This document shows, one piece after another, positions 1-6,533 of a DNA stretch of 7,838 bases. The notes below the pieces were generated by a model. It was not told where the DNA came from. It ran no database searches and saw nothing but the letters and a program-made list of their open reading frames with translations. Position 1 is the stretch's first letter, and every line of letters begins with the position of its first letter. The stretch comes from Bacteroidales bacterium (GTDB lineage: Bacteria > Bacteroidota > Bacteroidia > Bacteroidales > JAAUTT01), in assembly GCA_012031335.1 (NCBI GenBank), contig JAAUTT010000178.1, positions 1-7,838 of the forward strand, written 5' to 3'. Both the position numbers and the translations under genes were made by a program.

Positions 1-1
1 C

Positions 2-134
2 ATCAAGCTGGAAGGCCCGGACCTCATCTTCACCACCCAATCCCTCGCCCCGCTGCAGGGCGTCCTGCAACACGCCCCCCGGCCGAGTGACCGTGCTGGA
101 GGACGGCAAGGTCTACTGGCGCCCACCCAACAAA
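2..134 (+). pseudogene. GC-rich coding scrap of unknown identity, partial and frameshifted
   Basis: The first 120 bases hold 81 G or C (about 67%), far above the rest of the window. Read from base 2 they encode a plausible peptide beginning IKLEGPDLIFTTQSLAPLQG. Removing one C from the run of six at 75-80 joins it to a second peptide, GRVTVLEDGKVYWRPP, giving one continuous frame with GC-ending codons, as in a high-GC genome. I do not recognise the family. The segment has no start and runs off the left edge. GC falls sharply after about base 130, where the reading frame turns into low-complexity translation. It may be a chimeric assembly end or the remnant of a transferred gene; it does not look native to this genome. 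Confidence 0.35.
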
Positions 135-200
135 ATACACCGAAGAACCCGCGACGCTTTTAGCGGTGTTGAGAAAGCTGCTTGTGAGGCCTCTCGCTCA

Positions 201-736
201 TCAAAAAGCCTGAATTACTTTTTGCTTTTTTTTATGATTAAAGGGCCACATTTCGTCGTAGTCAACAAACCCATAAATAAAATGCTTAAAATCGGTATTC
301 TCGAATTGTTCTACCGAAGGAATTATGATGTCGAGTAATTCTTTGGGGTTATACCTGATAGCAACACTTTCGGGATTGGAATAAAATATTCCACATGGCA
401 AACGATTCCTTTTTACCTACATACCAGCAGTTTGCAAATTGTGACTGCTGGGATATTTCTGTTTTACCGGCGGCAATGATCGCTTTTTCTTTCTTTCGGC
501 TTCCGCCTTTTTCTTTCTTCTTTTCCCTGCACCATTGTTTCATCGGTATTTTCCGATTTATCCATGTATGCCAGGGTTTCTTCGGCTAAACCTTCCAAGG
601 GGTCGAGTAAATTGTCGAGCCGGTTAAAAAAGAGCTTTCTATTCAGGATAAATGACAGAAATTTATGCAGATCGAGATATTTCCATAGATAATCATCTTT
701 CTCGAAACTTATTTTTTTATTGATACGAATTTCCAT
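201..736 (-). pseudogene. DUF2971-like protein, frameshifted and C-terminally truncated
   Basis: The start is ATG at 736, preceded by a clear GGAGGAG ribosome binding site that rules out the in-frame ATG at 760. The first frame gives MEIRINKK..., then YLWKYLDLHKFLSFILNRKL and FNRLDNLLDPLEG, the usual opening of DUF2971-type proteins. A second frame (about 540-385) gives FANCWYVGKKESFAMWN, and a third (about 385-201) gives YSNPESVAIRYNPKELLD and FIYGFVDYDEMWPF, the family core. Removing one base from the A-run at 383-386 restores AMWN-I-YSNPESVAIRYNP. The first switch lies in the purine-rich stretch around 481-530 and cannot be placed exactly. The total of about 178 codons is short for the family, and the late E-x-x-R-type region is absent, so the 3' end is probably lost at the junction with the GC-rich segment. 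The biochemical function of DUF2971 is unknown. Confidence 0.7.
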
Positions 737-959
737 AACTCCTCCATGAAAAAAGAACAATCCATATTCTGTAAAGTTTGTAAATACAGACCAGTCGCTA
801 TCAACAATTTGTTCTTCTATATTAGCCGTGGTCAGTGGTCCGTCGACTGTTGTCGTATTTTTATATGTTAATTCACTGCTTCAATTTACCGGATATTATT
901 TTTATGCAGGTCCCTATATTATTTTGCCTATTTTTACAACTATCATAAGAAAAGCAGGG
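737..959. other. Divergent intergenic region between the DUF2971-like gene and the permease
   Basis: This 223-base spacer separates the minus-strand DUF2971-like start from the plus-strand permease start and must hold promoters for both. It contains a short inverted repeat, AAGAACAA at 753-760 against TTGTTCTT at 809-816, and an 11-base palindrome AACAATTTGTT at 803-813 that overlaps the right arm. I see no convincing TTG / TAnnTTTG promoter pair in either direction. The open frame that could extend the permease upstream to 828 is probably non-coding. Confidence 0.4.
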
Positions 960-2384
960 ATGGATAAATTACAGAAACAACAGGGCAATCTCCGGCAATC
1001 GCTTACATTGGTGTCGGCCGTTATTTTGGTTATCAGCTCAGTAATCGGATCGGGAGTATATAAGAAAGTAGCTCCCATGTCGGCCGAATTATTGTCCCCC
1101 TCCCTGGTGCTGGCATGTTGGCTTATTGCCGGAATAATTTCGTTATTTGGCGCCCTTAGTAATGCCGAAATAGCTGGCATGCTTGCAGATGCAGGTGGTG
1201 AATACGCCTATTTTAAAAGGATTTACGGAAAATTCATGGCCTTTCTTTATGGGTGGAGTGTATTTGCCGTTATAAAATCGGCCACCGTGGCTTCTATTGC
1301 TTATGTTTTTTCGCACTCCCTGAATTCGCTCGAACCATTACCACATCTTTCCGAAACATGGGAGTCAATCAATGTGCTGGGGGCATTTACCCCCTTCGAT
1401 AATTTTGGCGTTAAACTACTTACCATCTTTGTTATTATCGCCTTAACCTTTTTAAACTCGCGTGGATTAAAAGGCGGGGCCATATTCAGTACCTGGATTA
1501 CCTGGCTGGTACTGGCAGGTTTGGCTATCATCATTATTACTGGCTTATATGCCGGTGGGGGTAGTTTTGCTAACATCGCCGGAAATGCTGGTGGTTATAT
1601 TCCCAAAAACTGGTACGATTTTGATCTGATAAAAGCTTTTTTCGGAGCCATGCTGGCTGCTTTCTGGGCTTATGAGGGATGGAATTCCATTGGTTTTCTG
1701 GGTGCAGAGGTCAAAAACCCGAAACGAAATATTCCGCTGGCCTTATTCGGAGGCATATCCATTGTAATCATTATTTACCTCCTGGTAAATTTTACCTATC
1801 TCTATGTTCTTCCTATTGACAGGATGGTGGAAGTGTTCAATTCTCAGAATGAAGTGGCAGCCATTGCTGTAATTGGTAGTTTTGCCGGAATAGCCGGAAC
1901 AACAATTCTTACCATTTTAATTATCATTACAGTGCTCGGATGCACAAACAGTACAATCCTTATGCCACCCCGTATTTACTATGCCATGGCAAAGGACAAA
2001 CAATTTTTTCCCCGGGCCGCTAATATTCATCCCAAATACAACACACCTGTTTATGCGCTTTGGATACAGGCTTTCTGGGCATCGTTACTTGTGCTTTCGG
2101 GTAGTTTCGATCAGTTAACCGATATGCTTGTGTTTGCAGCTTTTTTCTTTTATGGGGCAACAACACTCGGGGTATTTATCATGAGAAAAAAAGAGCCTTT
2201 GCTTGAACGCCCCTACAAAGTATGGGGATATCCTGTTGTACCTGCATTCTTCCTATTATTCTGCGCAGTATTGGTGGTTATTACCTTTTTTACCAAACCC
2301 CGCGAAGCCATGCTGGGCTTATTGTTAATGCTTACAGGAATACCTTTTTACTGGTATTGGAATCGTAAATCGAAGGCGAAGTAG
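960..2384 (+). CDS. APC-superfamily amino acid permease (LAT/SteT-like)
   Basis: This 474-residue inner-membrane transporter has about 12 hydrophobic segments (roughly residues 16-36, 46-68, 92-118, 152-168, 178-198, 222-245, 261-283, 300-328, 365-380, 385-408, 427-445 and 448-467). The first helix carries the unwound APC motif SSVIGSGVYKK (26-36), which in this superfamily binds the substrate backbone. GGEYAYFKRIYG (79-90) and FWAYEGWNSIGFLGAEVKNPKRNIP (235-259) are typical of APC and LAT-type carriers such as the serine/threonine exchanger SteT. The specific substrate cannot be read from sequence. The frame is open from 828, but that would add 44 residues ahead of the normal N-terminus, so ATG 960 (MDKLQKQQGN) is preferred; no strong ribosome site decides it. 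No terminator is visible before comB. Confidence 0.88.
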   Translation: MDKLQKQQGNLRQSLTLVSAVILVISSVIGSGVYKKVAPMSAELLSPSLVLACWLIAGIISLFGALSNAEIAGMLADAGGEYAYFKRIYGKFMAFLYGWSVFAVIKSATVASIAYVFSHSLNSLEPLPHLSETWESINVLGAFTPFDNFGVKLLTIFVIIALTFLNSRGLKGGAIFSTWITWLVLAGLAIIIITGLYAGGGSFANIAGNAGGYIPKNWYDFDLIKAFFGAMLAAFWAYEGWNSIGFLGAEVKNPKRNIPLALFGGISIVIIIYLLVNFTYLYVLPIDRMVEVFNSQNEVAAIAVIGSFAGIAGTTILTILIIITVLGCTNSTILMPPRIYYAMAKDKQFFPRAANIHPKYNTPVYALWIQAFWASLLVLSGSFDQLTDMLVFAAFFFYGATTLGVFIMRKKEPLLERPYKVWGYPVVPAFFLLFCAVLVVITFFTKPREAMLGLLLMLTGIPFYWYWNRKSKAK

Positions 2385-2461
2385 TGTATTGCTGAATGCC
2401 TTTAATTTTGTAATGTACTGCATCATATATTTTATCCCTAATTTTTTACGGGCAAAATTGT

Positions 2462-2469
2462 TATGTTTG
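2462..2469 (+). promoter_or_regulatory. Possible Bacteroidetes -7 box upstream of comB
   Basis: TATGTTTG matches TAnnTTTG exactly, 63 bases before the comB ATG. No TTG sits at a good -33 spacing, so this is half a promoter at best. If used, transcription would start near 2475, within the adjacent inverted repeat. Confidence 0.35.
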
Positions 2470-2472
2470 TGA

Positions 2473-2500
2473 TTCGGCAAATACATAAGTAGTTGCCGAA
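2473..2500. repeat. Inverted repeat in the comB leader
   Basis: Perfect 8-base arms TTCGGCAA (2473-2480) and TTGCCGAA (2493-2500) flank a 12-base loop. No T-run follows, so it is not an intrinsic terminator. Its place just after a -7-like box and 33 bases before the comB start suits an operator or a 5'-leader stem. No regulator is identified. Confidence 0.45.
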
Positions 2501-2532
2501 ACCAAAGAATTAGAAATAAGTAATTTTTATAA

Positions 2533-3249
2533 ATGAAAGTTGAAGTTTGTTTTTCGCCTGCTACTTTTTCGGAATTTAAAAATAAGGAGGCAGTTGTTGC
2601 AGTAATAGATGTATTACGTGCTTCGTCGGCCATTTGTGCTGCTTTTATGAATGGAGCCGAAAAGCTGATCCCGGTGGGAGAGGTGGACGAAGCCCGGGAA
2701 TATAAGAACAAGGGGTATCTGGTAGCTGCCGAAAGAGATGGTTTTGTACTCGACTTTGCCGATTTTGGGAATTCTCCCTTTAATTTCACCCCTGAGCGTG
2801 TTAAACTTCATACCATTGCTTACAGCACCACCAATGGTACACAGGCTATCCGCATGGCCAGCGAATGTTATCAGGTAACGGTGGCATCTTTTATAAACAT
2901 AACAGCTGTGTGCAGGTATCTTACATCCTTTAACCGCGATATTATCCTTTTCTGTGCCGGGTGGAAGAACCGTTTCAGCCTGGAAGACACTATCCTGGCC
3001 GGTGCAATGACCGAAAGAGTCCTGGAAAATGATAGTTTTACCACCAACTGCGACTCTGCCCTGGCTTCGCTCGATTTATGGCGTTTGGCAAAACCCGATC
3101 TGTTGGGATATATCGAAAAAGCTGCCCAGCGCAGCCGCCTTCGCAACAATGGGCTGGACGACTGCCTGGAGTTTTGCCTCTCTCACGACTTAACAGATAT
3201 TGTTCCGATTTATCAGGATGGCTATCTGATCGGTCTCAGCGTTAAATAA
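2533..3249 (+). CDS. comB: 2-phosphosulfolactate phosphatase family protein (ComB)
   Basis: This 238-residue soluble protein matches the ComB family over its full length. The landmarks are DVLRASSAI (26-34), the acidic AAERDG (65-70), DFGNSP (77-82), STTNGT (98-103), the CAG turn (141-143) and LEDTILAGA (150-158). Characterised ComB is a Mg-dependent phosphatase that converts 2-phosphosulfolactate to sulfolactate, the second step of coenzyme M synthesis in methanogens. Many bacteria without coenzyme M carry homologues whose role is unsettled. No comA, comC or other sulfonate gene lies in this window, so the substrate here is inferred from the family only. The ATG at 2533 begins the family's usual MKVEV N-terminus, and no Shine-Dalgarno is visible. 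It lies 148 bases after the permease and may have its own promoter. Confidence 0.88.
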   Translation: MKVEVCFSPATFSEFKNKEAVVAVIDVLRASSAICAAFMNGAEKLIPVGEVDEAREYKNKGYLVAAERDGFVLDFADFGNSPFNFTPERVKLHTIAYSTTNGTQAIRMASECYQVTVASFINITAVCRYLTSFNRDIILFCAGWKNRFSLEDTILAGAMTERVLENDSFTTNCDSALASLDLWRLAKPDLLGYIEKAAQRSRLRNNGLDDCLEFCLSHDLTDIVPIYQDGYLIGLSVK

Positions 3250-3405
3250 ATTAAGGTTAACATAAATTTCACATCCAATTAAGCTATAGATACATCGTTG
3301 CATTTCAAACCATATTCGGCGAACCTTAATGGAATAAACCGAAATAATTTGCACTTCTTTTAAATTGACAAGCTGTTTTTGCCATTACCACAACCATGCT
3401 GATAA

Positions 3406-3438
3406 TTGAAACAACAGTGATATATTGGCATAGTTTTG
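3406..3438 (+). promoter_or_regulatory. Predicted promoter of the secreted-protein gene
   Basis: TTG at 3406-3408 and TAGTTTTG at 3431-3438 are separated by 22 bases, which fits the Bacteroidetes pattern TTG-N17-23-TAnnTTTG. A start near 3445 would leave a leader of about 33 bases before ATG 3478. This also argues against using the upstream ATG at 3436, which overlaps the -7 box. Confidence 0.5.
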
Positions 3439-3477
3439 GTGAAAACAAAAACCATTTACCTCCAAACTTTAGTAGAT

Positions 3478-4080
3478 ATGAAAACCACCAACACGCTTAT
3501 TTGTATATTGCTTTTATTTACAGCAACTTCACTGTTTGCCCAGAACAATTTTACCGAAGGTTATGTAATTACCTGGCAAAACGATACCATTCATGGGAAA
3601 ATCAGGGAACGATCACCATTTATGGCCGATGACCTAGTGGAACTGAAGAACATGCGTGGGACCGTTATTAAATTTACATCCAGGGATATCAAAGGTTATT
3701 CCAAGTCAGGAATTGTACATTATATAATTATTGATAATGGCTGGAAACAGGAATTTGCCAGAATTATCAACGATGGTGAAATCAAACTCCTGCTGATCAG
3801 GAGAAAAAGCACAACAACTTCGTCTACTGATATGTCCGGCTTAATTCATTCCGGTGATAGTTATATCAAGGAGGAATACTATCTTTTTAATGTTGTCAAT
3901 AAGCAACTTACCCGCGTTTGGGAATCGAACTTTAAAACCAAAATGGCCGATTATTTCAGCGATTATGCTGAGCTCAGAAATCTGATCCTCAATAAGGAAC
4001 TCAGGTATAACGACCTGGAAATTGTGGTTGCGAAATACAATACCTGGAAAAGGGATCAGAATATCACAAACGAAATTTAG
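3478..4080 (+). CDS. Secreted protein of unknown function, Bacteroidetes-type
   Basis: From ATG 3478 this encodes 200 residues. It opens with a signal peptide: MKTTNT, a hydrophobic core (about residues 7-19), then SLFAQ with likely cleavage near residue 21. The mature protein starts with GYVITWQNDTIHGKI (28-42) and continues with an FTSRDIKGY element (66-74). This 'something NDTI-x-GKI' opening recurs in small exported Bacteroidetes proteins with no assigned function. The C-terminus, YFSDYAELRNLILNKELRYN (159-178) followed by VAKYNTW, resembles the conserved tail of many such proteins. The frame is open from 3436, but that start would bury the signal peptide behind 14 extra residues and overlap the predicted promoter. 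The gene probably stands alone. Final location, periplasm or outer membrane, is not decided by the sequence. Confidence 0.75.
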   Translation: MKTTNTLICILLLFTATSLFAQNNFTEGYVITWQNDTIHGKIRERSPFMADDLVELKNMRGTVIKFTSRDIKGYSKSGIVHYIIIDNGWKQEFARIINDGEIKLLLIRRKSTTTSSTDMSGLIHSGDSYIKEEYYLFNVVNKQLTRVWESNFKTKMADYFSDYAELRNLILNKELRYNDLEIVVAKYNTWKRDQNITNEI

Positions 4081-4257
4081 CTGGTGGCCAGTTGCAATTT
4101 TACATTTCTTAAATTTCAAATGCTTTGTAACAGGTTATTAATAAGTTGTTTCATGATTTAATTCATACCCCGGTATTTTCTGCCGGCTAATTTTACACTG
4201 ACATTACAACTTATTTTATAAACATCTGTTGAAAATATTTTCTGACAAATATCAACT

Positions 4258-4293
4258 TTTGAAAAAGAACATAACAAAATTGATATAACTTTG
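4258..4293 (+). promoter_or_regulatory. Predicted promoter of the serC-serA-DUF1015 cluster
   Basis: TTTG at 4258-4261 and TAACTTTG at 4286-4293 resemble the Bacteroidetes -33 and -7 elements. The -7 box matches TAnnTTTG exactly; the 24-base spacer is one longer than usual. A start near 4300 would give a leader of about 44 bases to the serC ATG. The 263-base spacer 4081-4343 shows nothing else clear. Confidence 0.5.
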
Positions 4294-4343
4294 ACGTTTT
4301 CTAAAAAAACTGAAATTTTTAAAGACTTTTTAAAGAAATTCAA

Positions 4344-5417
4344 ATGAAGAAGTATAATTTTAATCCGGGACCATCTACACTACCTGAAGTAACCATTGAG
4401 GAAACCGCCAAAGCTATCAAAGACATTTACGGAACTGGTTTATCGCTCCTGGAGATATCTCACCGCAGTAAGGAATTCGAAAGTATTCTTGCCGAAACTA
4501 TTGCCTTGTTTAAGGAAATGTTAAATATTCCTGAAGGTTATTCTGTTATTTTTCTTGGAGGTGGAGCCAGTCTTCAGTTCTGTATGATTCCCTTCAACCT
4601 GATGAATAAAAAAAGCTGCTTATATCAAGTACCGGTACCTGGGCAAAGCAAAGCGCTAAAAGAGGCCAAAGCTTTTGGTGAAGTGGTAGAAGTTGCTTCT
4701 TCAAAAGATGCCAATTATAATTTCATTCCCAAAGATTTTATTGTACCGGCTGATGCGGATTATTTTCACATAACCACCAATAATACCATTTTTGGTACTC
4801 AATGGCATAAGGATCTGGATGTAAATGTTCCGCTGGTGGCTGATGCTTCTTCGGATATTCTTTCACGTAAAATAGATGTGTCCAAATACGCGCTTATTTA
4901 TGGTGGAGCTCAAAAAAAACCTGGGTCCTGCCGGTGTTACCTTTGTTATTATTAAGGATAGTATTTTGGGTAAAGTTAACCGCCATATTCCCACTATGCT
5001 GAATTACAAAGAGCATATTGATAATGGTTCGATGTATAATACTCCTCCTGTAGTGGCTGTTTTTGCATGTCTTCAAACATTAAAATGGCTCAAGGGTCTT
5101 GGTGGTGTTGAAGTTATCGAAAAATTGAATATCGAAAAGGCAAACCTATTATATAATGAAATTGACAGCAATCCATGCTTCGAAGGAACTGCCGCTAGGA
5201 AGACCGTTCGCTCATGAATGTTTGTTTTGTGATGAGCGATAAATATAAAGAAACAGAAAAAGAATTCCTTGATTTTGTAACTGCCCGGGGGCTTGTAAAC
5301 TTAAAAGGTCACCGTTCGGTTGGAGGTTTCCGTGCATCCATTTATAACGCAATGCCTAAAGAAGGTGTTCAGGCGCTTGTAAACGCTATGCAGGAATTCG
5401 CCAAACTGAAATCTTAA
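4344..5417 (+). CDS. serC: Phosphoserine aminotransferase SerC, interrupted by apparent single-base indels
   Basis: SerC is a cytosolic PLP enzyme that converts 3-phosphohydroxypyruvate and glutamate to O-phospho-L-serine and 2-oxoglutarate. It opens with [11 protein letters not shown], then EISHRSKEF (37-45) and GGGASLQFC (72-80). The gene is split across frames. An extra A in the eight-A run at 4912-4919 breaks it exactly at the PLP-lysine codon (expected YGGAQKNLGPAG, Lys about 191). A missing A beside 5197 breaks it again (expected [15 protein letters not shown]). Three further extra bases, in A4608-4614, at G4629 and in A4645-4647, cancel out and garble about 11 residues that should read AAYINTGTWAS, including the conserved Trp. 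Corrected, the protein is about 356 residues, normal for the family, and ends with [17 protein letters not shown]. Sequencing error is the simplest explanation. First gene of the serine cluster. Confidence 0.9.
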
Positions 5418-5449
5418 TTAAGCCTGTTATATTCCTGAAACTTAAAAAT

Positions 5450-5504
5450 AAAATATCCGGACTGCCGCTATTGTATAAAAACAACGATTTTCCGGATATT
5501 TTTT
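5450..5504 (+). terminator. Terminator-like hairpin between serC and serA
   Basis: A perfect 12-base inverted repeat, AAAATATCCGGA (5450-5461) and TCCGGATATTTT (5491-5502), ends in a run of six T. The 29-base loop can form a small inner stem (TTGT 5471-5474 with ACAA 5481-5484). The form suits an intrinsic terminator, though the loop is long. Only 24 bases separate the T-run from the serA ATG, too few for a complete promoter, so partial termination, attenuation or an RNA-processing role is more likely than a full stop. Confidence 0.6.
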
Positions 5505-5528
5505 CAGAACCAATCAAATACTGTACAA

Positions 5529-6428
5529 ATGAATGTTTTAGTTGCTACTGAAAAGCCATTTGCTAAACAGGCAGTGGAAGGTATCCGCAAAATAGTTGAA
5601 GATGCCGGATTTAAGCTTGTTTTGTTAGAAAAGTATAAAGAGCAGTCGGACCTGGTAAAAGCCGTTGCCGATGCCGATGCTGTTATTATTCGCAGCGATA
5701 TTGCGTCGCGGGAAGTACTTGAAGCCGGGAAGAACCTCAAAATAGTGGTTCGTGCCGGAGCAGGTTACGATAATATCGACCTTGATGCCGCCAGTGAGAG
5801 GAAAATTGTAGCCATGAATACACCTGGGCAGAATGCCAATGCTGTGGCCGAACTGGCATTAGCTATGATGGTCACCCAGGCACGTAATCACTTCGATGGA
5901 TCATCGGGAACGGAGTTAAAGGGCAAAAGTCTTGGCCTCCATGCCTATGGTTTTGTAAGCAAATGTGTCGGACGCATTGCCAAAGGTTTTGGTATGGATA
6001 TTTATGCCTACGATCCTTTTCTTACCCCGGCTATGATTGAAGTTGACGGTGTTAAAGCTGTTGGCAGCATTGAAGAACTGTATTCCAAATGTCAGTATGT
6101 GTCCTTACACATTCCTGCTACAAAAGATACAAAGCAATCCATAAATTATAACCTGCTTTCGAAAATGCCTCAGGGAGCTATGCTGGTTAATACAGCTCGC
6201 AAGGAAGTAATTGACGAAAATTCGCTTGTCAAAATTTTTGAAGATCGCAGGGATTTTACCTATGTATCGGATATTGCTCCAGATAATGCTGCTGTATTTG
6301 CTGAAAAATTTCCCGGCAGGTTTTATTTTACACCTAAAAAACTTGGTGCACAAACCGAAGAAGCCAACATTAATGCAGGCCTGGCAGCAGCGCGACAAAT
6401 TGTGGCATTCCTGCAAAAAAGGAGATAA
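5529..6428 (+). CDS. serA: D-3-phosphoglycerate dehydrogenase SerA, short form without ACT domain
   Basis: SerA catalyses the NAD-linked oxidation of 3-phosphoglycerate to 3-phosphohydroxypyruvate, the entry step of serine synthesis. The 299-residue D-2-hydroxyacid dehydrogenase fold shows the N-terminal catalytic part with VIIRSD (52-57), VRAGAGYDNIDL (74-85) and TPGQNANAVAELALAMM (98-114). The nucleotide-binding turn is LHAYGFVSK (137-145), then IAKGFGMDIYAYD (150-162), and the catalytic Arg lies in NTARKEVIDE (R224). It stops before any ACT or regulatory domain, so serine feedback of the E. coli type is not expected. Two features depart from the classic enzyme: the Rossmann turn lacks a normal GxGxxG, and the usual catalytic His is replaced by Lys (TPKKLGAQT, K271). 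I recall the PKK form from other Bacteroidetes SerA proteins. The start follows serC by 111 bases. Confidence 0.92.
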   Translation: MNVLVATEKPFAKQAVEGIRKIVEDAGFKLVLLEKYKEQSDLVKAVADADAVIIRSDIASREVLEAGKNLKIVVRAGAGYDNIDLDAASERKIVAMNTPGQNANAVAELALAMMVTQARNHFDGSSGTELKGKSLGLHAYGFVSKCVGRIAKGFGMDIYAYDPFLTPAMIEVDGVKAVGSIEELYSKCQYVSLHIPATKDTKQSINYNLLSKMPQGAMLVNTARKEVIDENSLVKIFEDRRDFTYVSDIAPDNAAVFAEKFPGRFYFTPKKLGAQTEEANINAGLAAARQIVAFLQKRR

Positions 6429-6475
6429 AACTTTCCAGGTGAACAAATTTTGAAATACGGATTCAATTATAAAAT

Positions 6476-6502
6476 GTAGAGACGAGCTTAGCTCGTCTCT
6501 AC
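6476..6502. repeat. Perfect palindromic element between serA and the DUF1015 gene
   Basis: Arms GTAGAGACGAGC (6476-6487) and GCTCGTCTCTAC (6491-6502) form a perfect 12-base-pair stem with a TTA loop, within an A/T-rich spacer. The GTAGAGACG...CGTCTCTAC outline resembles short palindromes scattered through Bacteroidetes and cyanobacterial genomes. No strong T-run follows (TATTTAAAA), so it is a poor terminator. Within a transcript it would fold into a stable hairpin that could protect the serA end or uncouple expression of the next gene. Confidence 0.75.
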
Positions 6503-6533
6503 GTATTTAAAATCAAACCATAAACAGAATTAT

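Noticed and set aside
87..338. 83-codon plus-strand frame as one gene
   Set aside because: Only its first 16 or so codons look coding, and they belong to the GC-rich scrap; the rest is antisense to the DUF2971-like gene and has no coding character.
753..816. AAGAACAA / TTGTTCTT inverted repeat as an operator for the divergent genes
   Set aside because: The arms are short and AT-rich, 48 bases apart, with no promoter elements nearby to support it; kept only as a note in the spacer description.
828..959. N-terminal extension of the permease from ATG 828
   Set aside because: It adds 44 residues before the normal family N-terminus, reads like AT-rich spacer, and has no ribosome site; ATG 960 places the first helix where APC permeases have it.
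2385..2532. Intrinsic terminator after the permease
   Set aside because: The only stem (2473-2500) has no T-run and lies close to comB, so it is better read as a leader element.
3250..3330. Inverted repeat ATTAAGGTT (3250-3258) and AACCTTAAT (3322-3330) after comB
   Set aside because: The arms are short and AT-rich, 63 bases apart, and no T-run follows; this is compatible with chance.
4158..4343. 61-codon minus-strand frame in the spacer upstream of serC
   Set aside because: It is an AT-rich chance frame with no recognisable motif, and it overlaps the predicted serC promoter region.
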